Positions 55,562-64,000 of a DNA stretch of 64,000 bases are shown here, in pieces. The notes under the pieces were generated by a model. That model saw only the letters and a list, made by a program, of their open reading frames with translations, did not search any database and was not told where the DNA came from. Made by a program: the position numbers and the translations under genes. Every line of letters begins with the position of its first letter. Within the stretch, counting starts at the first letter, position 1. This stretch comes from JARFVT01 sp036677425 (GTDB lineage: Bacteria > Pseudomonadota > Alphaproteobacteria > UBA8366 > Aestuariispiraceae), in assembly GCA_036677425.1 (NCBI GenBank), contig JARFVT010000013.1, positions 1,116,001 to 1,180,000 on the forward strand, given 5' to 3'.

Positions 55562-56635
55562 TTATGGCATATTACGATTTTTTAAATTAAATACATATGA
55601 AATTATCTCTGCGACGACTTTGAAATGTTCTTGCGGCACGGTATCATCAATATCAACAGAAGCATATAATGCCCGTGCCAATGGTGCGTTTTCAACTATA
55701 GGTATATTATGTTCTTCGGCAATATCCCGAATACGTTTTGCAACAATATCTTGGCCTTTACCAACCACAACTGGTGCATCCATTTCTTCTGGAACATAAG
55801 ATAATGCTATTGCAAAATGTGTTGGGTTGGTAACAATAACATCGGCATTTGGTATTGATTGCATCATACGTTGACGTGCCTTTTCTGCACGTATCTGACG
55901 TAATTTAGCCTTAATATGCGGATCACCCTCAGCATTTTTAAATTCATCTTTTATTTCTTGTTTTGTCATTTTCAGCTGTTTTATATGCTGCATCCGTTGA
56001 AAAACAAGATCGGCAATGGCAATTATAAATAAAATTGCCAAACTTCCGATTAATACTAGCATCACTAATTCATGAATTTCATTAAGAACATCGCCAATAT
56101 ATAAAGTTGGTATAATTTCAAGCCGTTTTGCTTCAGGTGTTAGTAAGATAATACCAATGGTTGCAACAATAACAATTTTAAGAATTCCTTTAAAGAATTC
56201 CACCATATTTTTAACGCCAAACCATCTTTTAACGCCTTTGATTAATGAAAATTTTTCTAATTTAGGCTTCATTTGTTCAGCACTAAAAATCAAACCAGTT
56301 TGGGCAAGCCCAGACGCCAAGGCCAGAATAACAAACATACCAAAAGGCCAAATTAAAATTTTAATAATATCAAATACAATCTTTGATAAATATGCGCCTA
56401 ATGCACCTTTATCAAATGATACTTGATGCGGTATTTCAATAAATTTTAATAATATAATTCGCAAATCGGTAAATATTGATGGTGCCATCATTCCCAACAT
56501 TATGGCTGCACCAAATAAAATTGCCCATGTGTTGACTTCACGGCTAGTTGCTACTTGACCTTTTTCTCTAGCTTTAGCCAATTTCTGGCTGGTCGGTTCT
56601 TCGGTTTTTTGTGAATCATCTGGTTGATCTGACAT
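55562..56635 (-). CDS. flhB: Flagellar type III export protein FlhB
   Basis: Substrate-switch component of the flagellar export gate. The N-terminal S-Q-K-T-E-E-P-T-S-Q-K-L-A-K-A-R-E-K-G-Q-V-A and four hydrophobic helices are followed by the cytoplasmic domain. Its autocleavage site is N-P-T-H (V-T-N-P-T-H-F-A-I-A-L). At 357 aa it has normal length. fliR lies four bases upstream, and fliQ precedes it. Confidence 0.97.
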   Translation of the reverse strand: MSDQPDDSQKTEEPTSQKLAKAREKGQVATSREVNTWAILFGAAIMLGMMAPSIFTDLRIILLKFIEIPHQVSFDKGALGAYLSKIVFDIIKILIWPFGMFVILALASGLAQTGLIFSAEQMKPKLEKFSLIKGVKRWFGVKNMVEFFKGILKIVIVATIGIILLTPEAKRLEIIPTLYIGDVLNEIHELVMLVLIGSLAILFIIAIADLVFQRMQHIKQLKMTKQEIKDEFKNAEGDPHIKAKLRQIRAEKARQRMMQSIPNADVIVTNPTHFAIALSYVPEEMDAPVVVGKGQDIVAKRIRDIAEEHNIPIVENAPLARALYASVDIDDTVPQEHFKVVAEIISYVFNLKNRNMP

Positions 56636-56639
56636 TATG

Positions 56640-57404
56640 TCACCTTATCAATAGGAAGCTAGCAACACTATCTTCATAATAATTTAAAAATGATAACATC
56701 ATTGCTGGTAAAACTATGAATAAAATTACCGTACCTAAGGCAATCTGTACTGGCATTGCCACAAAGAAAATTTGAAATTGCGGCATTAACCTTGCCATGA
56801 GGCCAAGCAAAACATTATATGTTAAAGCGATAACCACGAAAGGTGAAGCTAAACTGAAACCAACGGCAAAGCTTTTTGCAACGGCCCTTGCCATCGCATC
56901 TGCCATATCACCAACTATTGGTATGATGCCAGGTTGTAAAATATTATAGCTATCGGCGAGTGCAAAAAATAATAAATGATGCATATCGGTAACAAAAACC
57001 ATCATCAAGCCTAAAAGTGATAATAAAACTGCATGTAATGATCCTTGGCCTGATATAAGCGGATTAAATAATTGTGCATTGGAAAAGCCAATTAAAAAAG
57101 CAATGATTGTACCAGCAGTTGCAAGTGATGCAAAGATAATTCGCATCATGATACCAAAAAACATACCAATTAAAATCTCAGTGAAAATTAATAAAACAAA
57201 TGGTAAAATCTTATCTGGCATTGGCGGTAATTTATCTTCGACAACGGGCGATAAAATTATGCTGATTGATAATATTAATAACAGCCTGACACGCGGATTA
57301 ATAAATGTTTCACCAATTGTTGGCAGGGTAATGGCCGCCGCGCCAATTCGACAAAATACAATTAATATAATATATGTCTGGGTTGGTAGCATTGCCTCAA
57401 GCAT
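56640..57404 (-). CDS. fliR: Flagellar export gate protein FliR
   Basis: A 254-aa membrane protein of the FliPQR export channel, with hydrophobic segments throughout and the family signatures R-I-G-A-A-I-T-L-P-T near the start and F-K-N-type central loops. It is placed between fliQ and flhB, 12 bases after fliQ, in a single flagellar transcript. Confidence 0.93.
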   Translation of the reverse strand: MLEAMLPTQTYIILIVFCRIGAAAITLPTIGETFINPRVRLLLILSISIILSPVVEDKLPPMPDKILPFVLLIFTEILIGMFFGIMMRIIFASLATAGTIIAFLIGFSNAQLFNPLISGQGSLHAVLLSLLGLMMVFVTDMHHLLFFALADSYNILQPGIIPIVGDMADAMARAVAKSFAVGFSLASPFVVIALTYNVLLGLMARLMPQFQIFFVAMPVQIALGTVILFIVLPAMMLSFLNYYEDSVASFLLIR

Positions 57405-57416
57405 TATTAATTACCA

Positions 57417-57683
57417 TCACTCAAGGCTTATAATCTTATCGGCAATACCATCCATATAGCTTTGTAAAATATCAATCATATATGGTGCTAAAACTACAAG
57501 AGCTAAAAAAACCACTATAATTTTAGGAACAAATGTTAATGTCATTTCTTGAATTTGGGTCAGTGCCTGAAAAATAGCAATAGTCAAACCAACAACCAAG
57601 CCAATTAACATTATTGGCAGGCTGATTTTAAGCAAGGCAAAAACTGCTTCACGGGCTATATCTATTACAAGTTCTTCTGTCAT
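57417..57683 (-). CDS. fliQ: Flagellar export gate protein FliQ
   Basis: An 88-aa FliQ with two membrane helices (about 15-37 and 50-72) joined by the conserved Q-A-L-T-Q-I-Q-E-M-T-L-T-F-V-P-K loop. It is the first of fliQ-fliR-flhB. fliP is not beside it here. Confidence 0.95.
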   Translation of the reverse strand: MTEELVIDIAREAVFALLKISLPIMLIGLVVGLTIAIFQALTQIQEMTLTFVPKIIVVFLALVVLAPYMIDILQSYMDGIADKIISLE

Positions 57684-57734
57684 ATATAATATTTAAACGA
57701 TTTTTATATTGAATAACAGATTTAATATTAAATA

Positions 57735-59756
57735 TTAAATATTTGACCGGTATCGTTTTACTTGAATGAAAACAACAGGAGCCACCAAAGCAGCACCAAC
57801 AGCCATTGTTGTTAACCCAGGCGCTACAAATAACAAAGCAACAGCACCAAGCCAGTACCGCTCAATCTTGTTTAAATTTGTAAGGGCATATCCAGAAAAA
57901 GCCGCACCAAGCAGGGTTATGCCAATGATTGCACCGGTTAATGTAACGGCTAAACTTGACCATGTGAATTCAGGCGTAACCAATAATAATGACGGTGAAT
58001 AAACAAAAACAAACGGCACTAATGCTTTTGCAATGCCTAATCTAAACGCAGTATTACCAGTTTTAAACGGGTTTGATCCTGCAATTCCTGCCCCCGCATA
58101 TGCCGCCAAGGCAACGGGCGGGGTTATATCCGCCAATACGCCATAATAAAATACGAAAAAATGCGCCACAAGCGGTTGCACACCCAATAATGCCAAAGAT
58201 GGTGCGGCGATTGAAACCAAAATTATATATGTTGCCGTTGTTGGTATCCCTGCACCCATGATAATACAGGCAATTGCGGTGAATACTAACGAGAAAAATA
58301 ACGTTAAGCCTTGTTGTTCAAAAAATGCGCCTAACCAGCTCGAACTGATAACAGTTGCAATATCGGCGGCTGCTTGTGTAACCATAAAGCTTAAACGAAA
58401 ACCAGTACCAGTTAAGGTAACAACGCCAACGATTATACCAACAGCAGCAGCGGCAGCACCAACGGCAAGGGCATATTTTGCCCCAGTTGCCAGTGCATTT
58501 ATCAAGTCTTTAATGGTTAATCGATTATTCGGATTTAAAAAACCAACCACAACACAAGCAGACAAGCCCCACACCGCGGCATAATCGGGTGTTTTACCCG
58601 ATATAATCATAAAAATTAAAATCCCTAATGGGATCATTGTCGCCCAATGTTTTTTGATAACATTTAATATTTTTGGCATTTCATCGGGCCTGAGCCCGCG
58701 TAAGCCAAGTTTTTTGGCTTCCAAATGCACCATAACAAAAATACCAAGATAATGTAATGTTGCGGGCAATAATGCCGCCATTAAAATTTCTTTATATGGT
58801 ATTTCAAGAAATTCGACCATAATAAAGGCCGCCGCCCCCATTATTGGCGGTGTTATTTGCCCACCTGTTGATGAAGTTGCCTCGACCGCAGCGGCAAAAT
58901 GCGGTGGATAGCCAACTTTTTTCATGGCGGGAATAGTCAATGAACCCGTTGTTACCGTATTGGCGATTGATGAACCAGAAATTGTTCCCAACATGGCAGA
59001 TGAAAAAATTGCAACCTTGGCAGGCCCGCCCGCATACCGCCCCGCGATTGACGATGCCACATCGATGAATAATGCGCCCAGCCCTATTCGGGTAGCCAAC
59101 ACACCAAATAATACGAATAAAAACACATATTTCGCTACAACGCCAATGGCAATGCCATATATGCCTTGATTAGTTAGATATAAATGATTGATTAACCCTG
59201 ACCAGCTGCTACCAGAATGCTTTAATATACCCGGGGCCTGCGTGCCAAAAACCGCATAAATAATAAAAAATATGGCAATTATTGGTAATGTTGGGCCAAC
59301 AGCTCTTCTTGTTGCTTCTAATACAACGCCAAGCAATATAGTTCCCATGACAACATCGATAACATCAGGTGCGCCAACCCTATCGGCGATTATTTCTGGT
59401 GGTAATAATGGTAAAAACATTGCCGAAGCAACGGCGATAACCGCCATTAATAAATCCCAAATGCCAATATTGCCAAATCTATACCAAGCTTCATTGGCGT
59501 TATTTTCAAGTTTGCTTTTTGTTATGCCAAAAAGAATAAAAACCAACCCTAAAACAAATGAAAGATGGATACCGCGATGGACTAATTCACGTATTAAACC
59601 AAATCCAGAGGCATAAAAATGATATAATGACATTGCAACAAGAACAGCAGTTACAAATATGGTCATTTTTGGCCCGACTTGCCTGAATGCCATGTCAGGG
59701 TCAAATTCATCATCTGTATCGTCTATTTTCTGCTGGTTCATATCGGATTTTATCAT
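57735..59756 (-). CDS. TRAP transporter fused permease (DctQM)
   Basis: A 673-aa inner-membrane protein with about 16-18 helices. DctQ- and DctM-like parts are fused, as in the TAXI subfamily. A-S-S-I-A-G-R-Y-A-G-G-P-A-K and G-T-I-S-G-S-S-I-A-N-T-V-T-T-G are present. So are T-S-S-T-G-G-Q-I-T-P-P-I-M-G-A-A-A-F and the late G-A-G-I-P-T-T-A-T-Y signature. It works with the binding protein just upstream, driven by a sodium or proton gradient. The substrate is unknown. Confidence 0.94.
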   Translation of the reverse strand: MIKSDMNQQKIDDTDDEFDPDMAFRQVGPKMTIFVTAVLVAMSLYHFYASGFGLIRELVHRGIHLSFVLGLVFILFGITKSKLENNANEAWYRFGNIGIWDLLMAVIAVASAMFLPLLPPEIIADRVGAPDVIDVVMGTILLGVVLEATRRAVGPTLPIIAIFFIIYAVFGTQAPGILKHSGSSWSGLINHLYLTNQGIYGIAIGVVAKYVFLFVLFGVLATRIGLGALFIDVASSIAGRYAGGPAKVAIFSSAMLGTISGSSIANTVTTGSLTIPAMKKVGYPPHFAAAVEATSSTGGQITPPIMGAAAFIMVEFLEIPYKEILMAALLPATLHYLGIFVMVHLEAKKLGLRGLRPDEMPKILNVIKKHWATMIPLGILIFMIISGKTPDYAAVWGLSACVVVGFLNPNNRLTIKDLINALATGAKYALAVGAAAAAVGIIVGVVTLTGTGFRLSFMVTQAAADIATVISSSWLGAFFEQQGLTLFFSLVFTAIACIIMGAGIPTTATYIILVSIAAPSLALLGVQPLVAHFFVFYYGVLADITPPVALAAYAGAGIAGSNPFKTGNTAFRLGIAKALVPFVFVYSPSLLLVTPEFTWSSLAVTLTGAIIGITLLGAAFSGYALTNLNKIERYWLGAVALLFVAPGLTTMAVGAALVAPVVFIQVKRYRSNI

Positions 59757-59862
59757 TTAAATCTACCTTTGATATGCATGGGATATATAAAAAAATGCCA
59801 CGTTAATTGCTATCAAATTTATAACTATTAGCATGACATTTTTTAACTTATATAAGTCAGAT

Positions 59863-60876
59863 TTATTTAATCAAGCCTACTTCTTTATAATAACGTTCTG
59901 CGCCTTTATGAAGCGGTATACCAACGCCGTTAAGTGCGCTTTCAACTGTAATTGTTTTACCTTTAGCATGACCAACATCAAGAAGTTTACGCGTTTTATC
60001 GTTCCATAATGCTTTTGTGATATTATAAATTAAATCATCACTTTCTTTTGCACTGGTAATCCATTGTGCGCCAACTGTTAATGTTGTAGTTTTTGCAACA
60101 TTTTCATATGCACCAGCCGGAATATCGCTTGAAGAGAAAAAACCATATTTATTAACAAGCTTATCAGCATTCACACCAGATATTGGCACAATTTTAATGT
60201 CAGAACTTGATGCAAGTTCAACAATCGCACCAGTTGGGAAACCAGCAACAGTAAAGAATGCGTCGATTTTACCATTACGCAATGCTTCGGCGGCGGCGTT
60301 GCCTTTTAATGCTTCAACATCAATATCATCTTTTGTTAAACCATATGCGCTAATGATTAAATTGGCATCAACATATGTGCCTGAACCTGGCTCATCAAGC
60401 GAGACACGTTTTCCTTTAAGGTCTGAAACACTGTTAATACCAGAATCAGCCATGGCAACAAGATGAATATGTTCTGGAAATAATGCTGCAATCGCACGCA
60501 AATCTTTCATTGCAGGCTTGCCTTCCATCGTTCCAGTACCAGTATATGCCCAAAATGTTACATCTGATTGTGCGAAACCTGAATTACGCAAACCAGAATT
60601 AATGGCATTTAAATTATCAACTGATCCGCGCGAAGATACCGCAGATGCAATAAGATTATCAACGCCGCAACTTCCGCCCTTATCGCATTCACGCGATCCT
60701 GGTGGTTTTGAAATGGCATTGGCAATCAAGCCACCAACGGGATAATAAGTATAGGCCGTGCCACCAGTACCGATGGTAAAGAAATTTAAATCTTGCGCTT
60801 GTATTTGCGCTGAACCAAAGGCAAATGTTGCAACCGCAGTCATTGCCAAAAGAATTTTCTTTGGTGAATATTTCAT
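59863..60876 (-). CDS. TAXI-family TRAP substrate-binding protein
   Basis: A 337-aa periplasmic protein with a signal peptide (cut near A-Q-A/Q-D about residue 28). The TAXI domain begins F-F-T-I-G-T-G-G-T-A-Y-T-Y-Y-P-V-G-G and has D-E-P-G-S-G-T-Y and P-T-G-A-I-V-E-L. TAXI proteins bind small organic acids such as glutamate or 2-oxo acids. It partners the permease 106 bases downstream. Confidence 0.94.
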   Translation of the reverse strand: MKYSPKKILLAMTAVATFAFGSAQIQAQDLNFFTIGTGGTAYTYYPVGGLIANAISKPPGSRECDKGGSCGVDNLIASAVSSRGSVDNLNAINSGLRNSGFAQSDVTFWAYTGTGTMEGKPAMKDLRAIAALFPEHIHLVAMADSGINSVSDLKGKRVSLDEPGSGTYVDANLIISAYGLTKDDIDVEALKGNAAAEALRNGKIDAFFTVAGFPTGAIVELASSSDIKIVPISGVNADKLVNKYGFFSSSDIPAGAYENVAKTTTLTVGAQWITSAKESDDLIYNITKALWNDKTRKLLDVGHAKGKTITVESALNGVGIPLHKGAERYYKEVGLIK

Positions 60877-60971
60877 TAGAGCTCCAAATCTTAAAAATTA
60901 AAATGGGTTGATTACCAATATTATAATTATCTATACTATTAGCAAATATAATCATTAAACTTTAAAAAAAA

Positions 60972-61928
60972 TTATGCAATATTATTTATTTTTTCATAGG
61001 CAATAATTGCACCTGCTAAATCTTCTAATGCACTGCCAACTGATTTAAATATTGTAATTTCTTGATTATGGCTGCGGCCTTTATGTTGGCCTTTGGTCAA
61101 TTGAAATAAATCCACCAAATTATCGGCATTTAAAACACCATTTTCAATCGGTGAGTTAATATCACCAGGACAGAATTCACCCGCATTAAGACAACCGTCC
61201 AATGTATCAACAAATATAGTGGCGCGGATGATTGCATTATCATCTGCCTCGCGCATTGTTGCACGAAATCCACCGACTAAGTCCAAATGCGTGCCATCCT
61301 TTAACCATTCACCATTAATTAGTGGCTTTTCTGCTAATGTGGCGCATGAAATTATATCAGCTTTGTTAACGGTTTTTTCTAAATCGGCACATGGGGCAGC
61401 ATTATACCCTAAACTTGATAATTTATCAGCTATATTTTGTGCTTTATTAAAATCACGTCCCCATATTTTAATTTCCTCAATGGGACGAATATTGCTATGT
61501 GCCATTGCTAAATTAACCGATAAACGCCCTGTGCCAACGATTAATAATTTTTTAGAATCCTTGCGTGATAAATAACAAGATGCCAATGCTGATGCGGCGG
61601 CGGTGCGTCTTGCCGTTAATTCGCCACCGTCAATGATTGCCAGCATCTCGCCAGTTTTACCATTTGATAACATATAATTACCATGAATTGATGGCATATT
61701 ATATTTGCTATTATCAGGGAATATATTAACCAGCTTAACGCCAATATATTGCCCATCCAACCATGCGGGCATTATTAGCATTGTGGCATCACAATCATCA
61801 GCCATATTCATATTATGATGATGTCTAATTGGCATATTACAGCCCTTTATAAACATGATCCTCAATGCATTAATCAGGCTATGCCAATCAAGTAATTTTG
61901 CTGTTTGTTCTGCATTTATTATTTGCAA
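60972..61928 (-). CDS. Ornithine cyclodeaminase / mu-crystallin family enzyme
   Basis: A 318-aa NAD(P)-binding enzyme. The family G-E-L-T-A-R-R-T-A-A-A-S-A-L-A motif (residues about 101-115) is followed by a Rossmann segment I-V-G-T-G-R-L-S. The substrate may be ornithine, an imino acid (pyrroline-2-carboxylate) or alanine-like amino acids, which the sequence alone cannot settle. It starts two bases after the HlyD-type gene's end and lies 95 bases before the TAXI protein, suggesting work on the imported substrate. Confidence 0.88.
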   Translation of the reverse strand: MQIINAEQTAKLLDWHSLINALRIMFIKGCNMPIRHHHNMNMADDCDATMLIMPAWLDGQYIGVKLVNIFPDNSKYNMPSIHGNYMLSNGKTGEMLAIIDGGELTARRTAAASALASCYLSRKDSKKLLIVGTGRLSVNLAMAHSNIRPIEEIKIWGRDFNKAQNIADKLSSLGYNAAPCADLEKTVNKADIISCATLAEKPLINGEWLKDGTHLDLVGGFRATMREADDNAIIRATIFVDTLDGCLNAGEFCPGDINSPIENGVLNADNLVDLFQLTKGQHKGRSHNQEITIFKSVGSALEDLAGAIIAYEKINNIA

Positions 61929-61930
61929 AA

Positions 61931-63244
61931 TTATCTCTCTCTAAAAGATTCATGTTTAATTTTAAGGATAGGTTTAAGCAAGAAATCCATCACAGTTTTA
62001 TCGCCCAAATGAATATCAACAACTGTTTGCATTCCAGGTAAAATATTATATTTTAAGCCATTATTTTCTAAATATGATTTATCAGTTTTAATTATTGCAA
62101 TGAAATATTGATCGCCATTTTTGTTTTTTTCAATATCGGCAGCAATGGAAATAATTCTCCCGTCAAGGCTGCCATAACGGATAAAATTATAAGTATTAAC
62201 CTTAACGGTTGCTGGCATTCCCTTGATAACATGCCCAATATCAACCGGTTTTATTTTTGCTTCGATAACCAAGCTCTCACCCGTTGGGATAATTTCTAAA
62301 ATCGGCTCGCCTGGCCTTATCACGCCACCAACGGTGTTATGGATCATGGTTTTTATTATGCCGTCAATCGGGCTAAAAATCTCCATGCGCGATGCTTCTT
62401 GATTGGCACGGCTTAATAATTTCTCATGACGCGATATTTCAAGCTGCACCTGCCCCATTTCATTGGCTGCATCCGCCTTGAATGTTGACTTTGCGCTAAT
62501 TAATCTTTCTTCCACTTCGGCTAATGCAGCTTCTATTCGCGGTAATTGTTCTTTCGATATTTTTATTTGACTGTCAATAGATTGTATTTCACGCTCCATA
62601 GTTATAAGATCAAGTTTGGTAACTAATTGATTTTTAAATAAAGACTTTGCATCAGTATATTGTTGTTTTGCAAGTTTGATATCAGATTTTAATGCCTTAA
62701 TACGTAAATCAGTTTCTTTTATTTCTTGTTGCCGTTGTTCTAATTGATGCAGAAAAACTAAACCATTAGATTTTAATGTCTGTAAGCGATTAATATAATT
62801 TTGCATTTCCGCTTGGGCAATATTTGGTCGTCTGGCTGCAATATCATTGGGAAAAATTAAATCATTGCCAAGGACTTCGGCTTTAAGGCGGTATTTTCTC
62901 AAGATAAACCCATCTAATCTAACTTCAAGCTCCCCCTTGTTGGTCATGCTGGTATTGGGGTCTAGTGATAATAAGCTCTGTCCTTTTTTTACTTTATCGC
63001 CTTCTTTAACATTGATTATCTCAATAACCCCGCCTTCTAAATGTTGGACAATTTTCATACTGCCTTTTGGTATAACTTCGCCATCGGCAAAGGCAACCGT
63101 ATCAATTTTGGCATAATATGACCAAATAACCCCCACAGTTAAAAATGCCATTATTAGCCATGCGGCGGGTTGCCAGCTTGGTATAGGAAATCGTTTAATA
63201 ATTAGATCAAGCGGATTATCAATTGTTTTTTTATCCATAATCAA
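61931..63244 (-). CDS. HlyD-family type I secretion adaptor
   Basis: A 437-aa membrane-fusion protein. One membrane helix (about 22-42) leads into a periplasmic barrel with V-Q-H-L-E-G-G-V-I and a long coiled-coil (about 120-290). A C-terminal barrel with P-V-D-I-G-H-V-I-K-G-M-P-A-T-V-K-V follows. It links the inner-membrane ABC exporter to a TolC-type channel. It directly follows the ABC gene. No secreted RTX substrate is in the window. Confidence 0.93.
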   Translation of the reverse strand: MIMDKKTIDNPLDLIIKRFPIPSWQPAAWLIMAFLTVGVIWSYYAKIDTVAFADGEVIPKGSMKIVQHLEGGVIEIINVKEGDKVKKGQSLLSLDPNTSMTNKGELEVRLDGFILRKYRLKAEVLGNDLIFPNDIAARRPNIAQAEMQNYINRLQTLKSNGLVFLHQLEQRQQEIKETDLRIKALKSDIKLAKQQYTDAKSLFKNQLVTKLDLITMEREIQSIDSQIKISKEQLPRIEAALAEVEERLISAKSTFKADAANEMGQVQLEISRHEKLLSRANQEASRMEIFSPIDGIIKTMIHNTVGGVIRPGEPILEIIPTGESLVIEAKIKPVDIGHVIKGMPATVKVNTYNFIRYGSLDGRIISIAADIEKNKNGDQYFIAIIKTDKSYLENNGLKYNILPGMQTVVDIHLGDKTVMDFLLKPILKIKHESFRER

Positions 63245-64000
63245 TCAACCATTCGGTTTTACATTGGTATTTATTTGTGGAAACACCTTATTACAGATAT
63301 TATTTGCAGGCCCAGTTTCCAATATTCTTCCATCACGCAAAACCGATATAAAATCACAACCACGCAATAATGTTTGGCTATGGCTTACGATTATAATTAT
63401 ATGGTCTTTGGCGATTGAACGTAAATGCAGGGCCAGTTTTTCTTCCGCATCACGGTCAAGGCTGGCGCTTGGTTCATCCAGCAATAAAATCGGTGGATTA
63501 TCTAACATAGCCCTAGCAATAGCGATACGTTGGCGTTGTCCTGCCGATAATCTTCTACCACCTTCGGCAATATCCATTTCATAGCCCTTGGGAAGATTAC
63601 CAATAAATTCATGTACGCCAGCTTTTTGTGATGCCATGAATATTGCCTGATCATCCACATCATCGCGGCCTTTGGCGATATTATCACGAATTGTGCCACC
63701 AAATAAAAATGGTTCTTGCGGTACGTAACCTATCCAATTTGATAATTGTTTGCGGCTGAATTGCGCCATATCCGCACCATCAAGGGTTACCCTGCCCGCA
63801 GTAGGAGAATAAAGCCGCAATAATATTTTTAATAATGTGGTTTTACCCGATCCATTAGGACCAATAAGACCATATATTTGACCGGGGTTAAATATCATGT
63901 TTACATTGCTAAGTATGTTTTTTTCATTACGGTTATAAGTGAAATCAAGTTTTTCAACCTGTAATAAACCAACAGGTCGCGGTCGTTCCAAACTATTTTC
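63245..64000 (-). CDS. Type I secretion ABC transporter, C-terminal part (partial)
   Basis: The frame is open to the window edge, so the membrane and any peptidase-like domain lie outside. The ATPase has Walker A G-P-N-G-S-G-K-T-T, signature L-S-A-G-Q-R-Q-R-I-A, Walker B I-L-L-L-D-E-P-S-A and switch His in V-S-H-S. It resembles PrtD/LapB-type exporters and is paired with the HlyD gene immediately after. Confidence 0.93.
   Translation of the reverse strand, partial: ENSLERPRPVGLLQVEKLDFTYNRNEKNILSNVNMIFNPGQIYGLIGPNGSGKTTLLKILLRLYSPTAGRVTLDGADMAQFSRKQLSNWIGYVPQEPFLFGGTIRDNIAKGRDDVDDQAIFMASQKAGVHEFIGNLPKGYEMDIAEGGRRLSAGQRQRIAIARAMLDNPPILLLDEPSASLDRDAEEKLALHLRSIAKDHIIIIVSHSQTLLRGCDFISVLRDGRILETGPANNICNKVFPQINTNVKPNG

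Overview
The window is AT-rich, gene-dense bacterial DNA and most probably comes from a free-living alphaproteobacterium, perhaps a marine SAR116-like (Puniceispirillales) lineage. The class rests on several things seen here. There is an NDUFA12-type complex I subunit. The alaS-recA-cckA-flhB-fliR-fliQ neighbourhood is present. The aroQ-accB-accC / aat / DUF2155 / mlaD / NDUFA12 neighbourhood is present. An alphaproteobacterial LexA box (GTTC-N7-GTTC) lies upstream of recA. A large B12-dependent ribonucleotide reductase, two TRAP components and a creatinase fit a marine heterotroph, but the exact lineage is inference.

Layout. 1-8.4 kb: end of a GntR regulator, tRNA-Glu, citrate synthase, an NAD(P)HX dehydratase that has lost its epimerase domain, a PilZ protein, SlyX, NfeD and nrdJ. 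9-15.4 kb: NDUFA12, two MCE/MlaD-like lipid-transport proteins (the first apparently starting at AUU), DUF2155, aat, AMP nucleosidase, accC (with an in-frame TAA), accB and aroQ. 15.6-25.5 kb: an S9 peptidase, nadK, the molybdenum-cofactor genes moaA/fdhD/mobA, threonine ammonia-lyase, a LysE exporter, a LysR regulator, a methyltransferase with a coding tandem repeat, and a double cold-shock protein. 25.7-32.4 kb: creatinase, then fabD-fabG-acpP-fabF-mltG-yicC. 32.5-34.2 kb: an orphan PD-(D/E)XK nuclease-like gene and a gene remnant. 34.4-38 kb: a TPP riboswitch and thiBPQ, with thiB carrying an in-frame TAA. 38-42.2 kb: a B12 corrinoid-protein / DUF1638 / virulence-factor trio, a Sel1 protein, a ParB-like protein and an aminotransferase. 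42.3-44.3 kb: glnB-glnA behind a sigma-54 promoter and ahead of a strong terminator.

44.3-49.3 kb is the accessory island. It holds two 1257-bp copies of an IS3-family element (IS407-like) in inverted orientation. Between them lie a GIY-YIG nuclease gene, a decayed IS3 orfA and the 5' end of an IS30-family element whose 3' end lies outside the first copy. Terminal repeats and target-site bases show that the segment between the IS copies has been inverted after insertion. A short degenerate copy of the glnA 3' region lies at the far edge of the island.

49.3-57.7 kb: alaS, recA, the CckA-type hybrid kinase and flagellar export genes flhB-fliR-fliQ. 57.7-64 kb: a TAXI-TRAP transporter, an ornithine cyclodeaminase-family enzyme, and a type I secretion adaptor and ABC exporter running off the window.

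The strongest points for a second look are the in-frame TAA codons in accC and thiB (both after a GAT codon), the AUU start, the truncated Nnr enzyme, and the reconstructed inversion with its nuclease cargo. I did not find a clear new multi-gene defence system. The nearest candidates are the two unlinked nuclease genes and the corrinoid trio.
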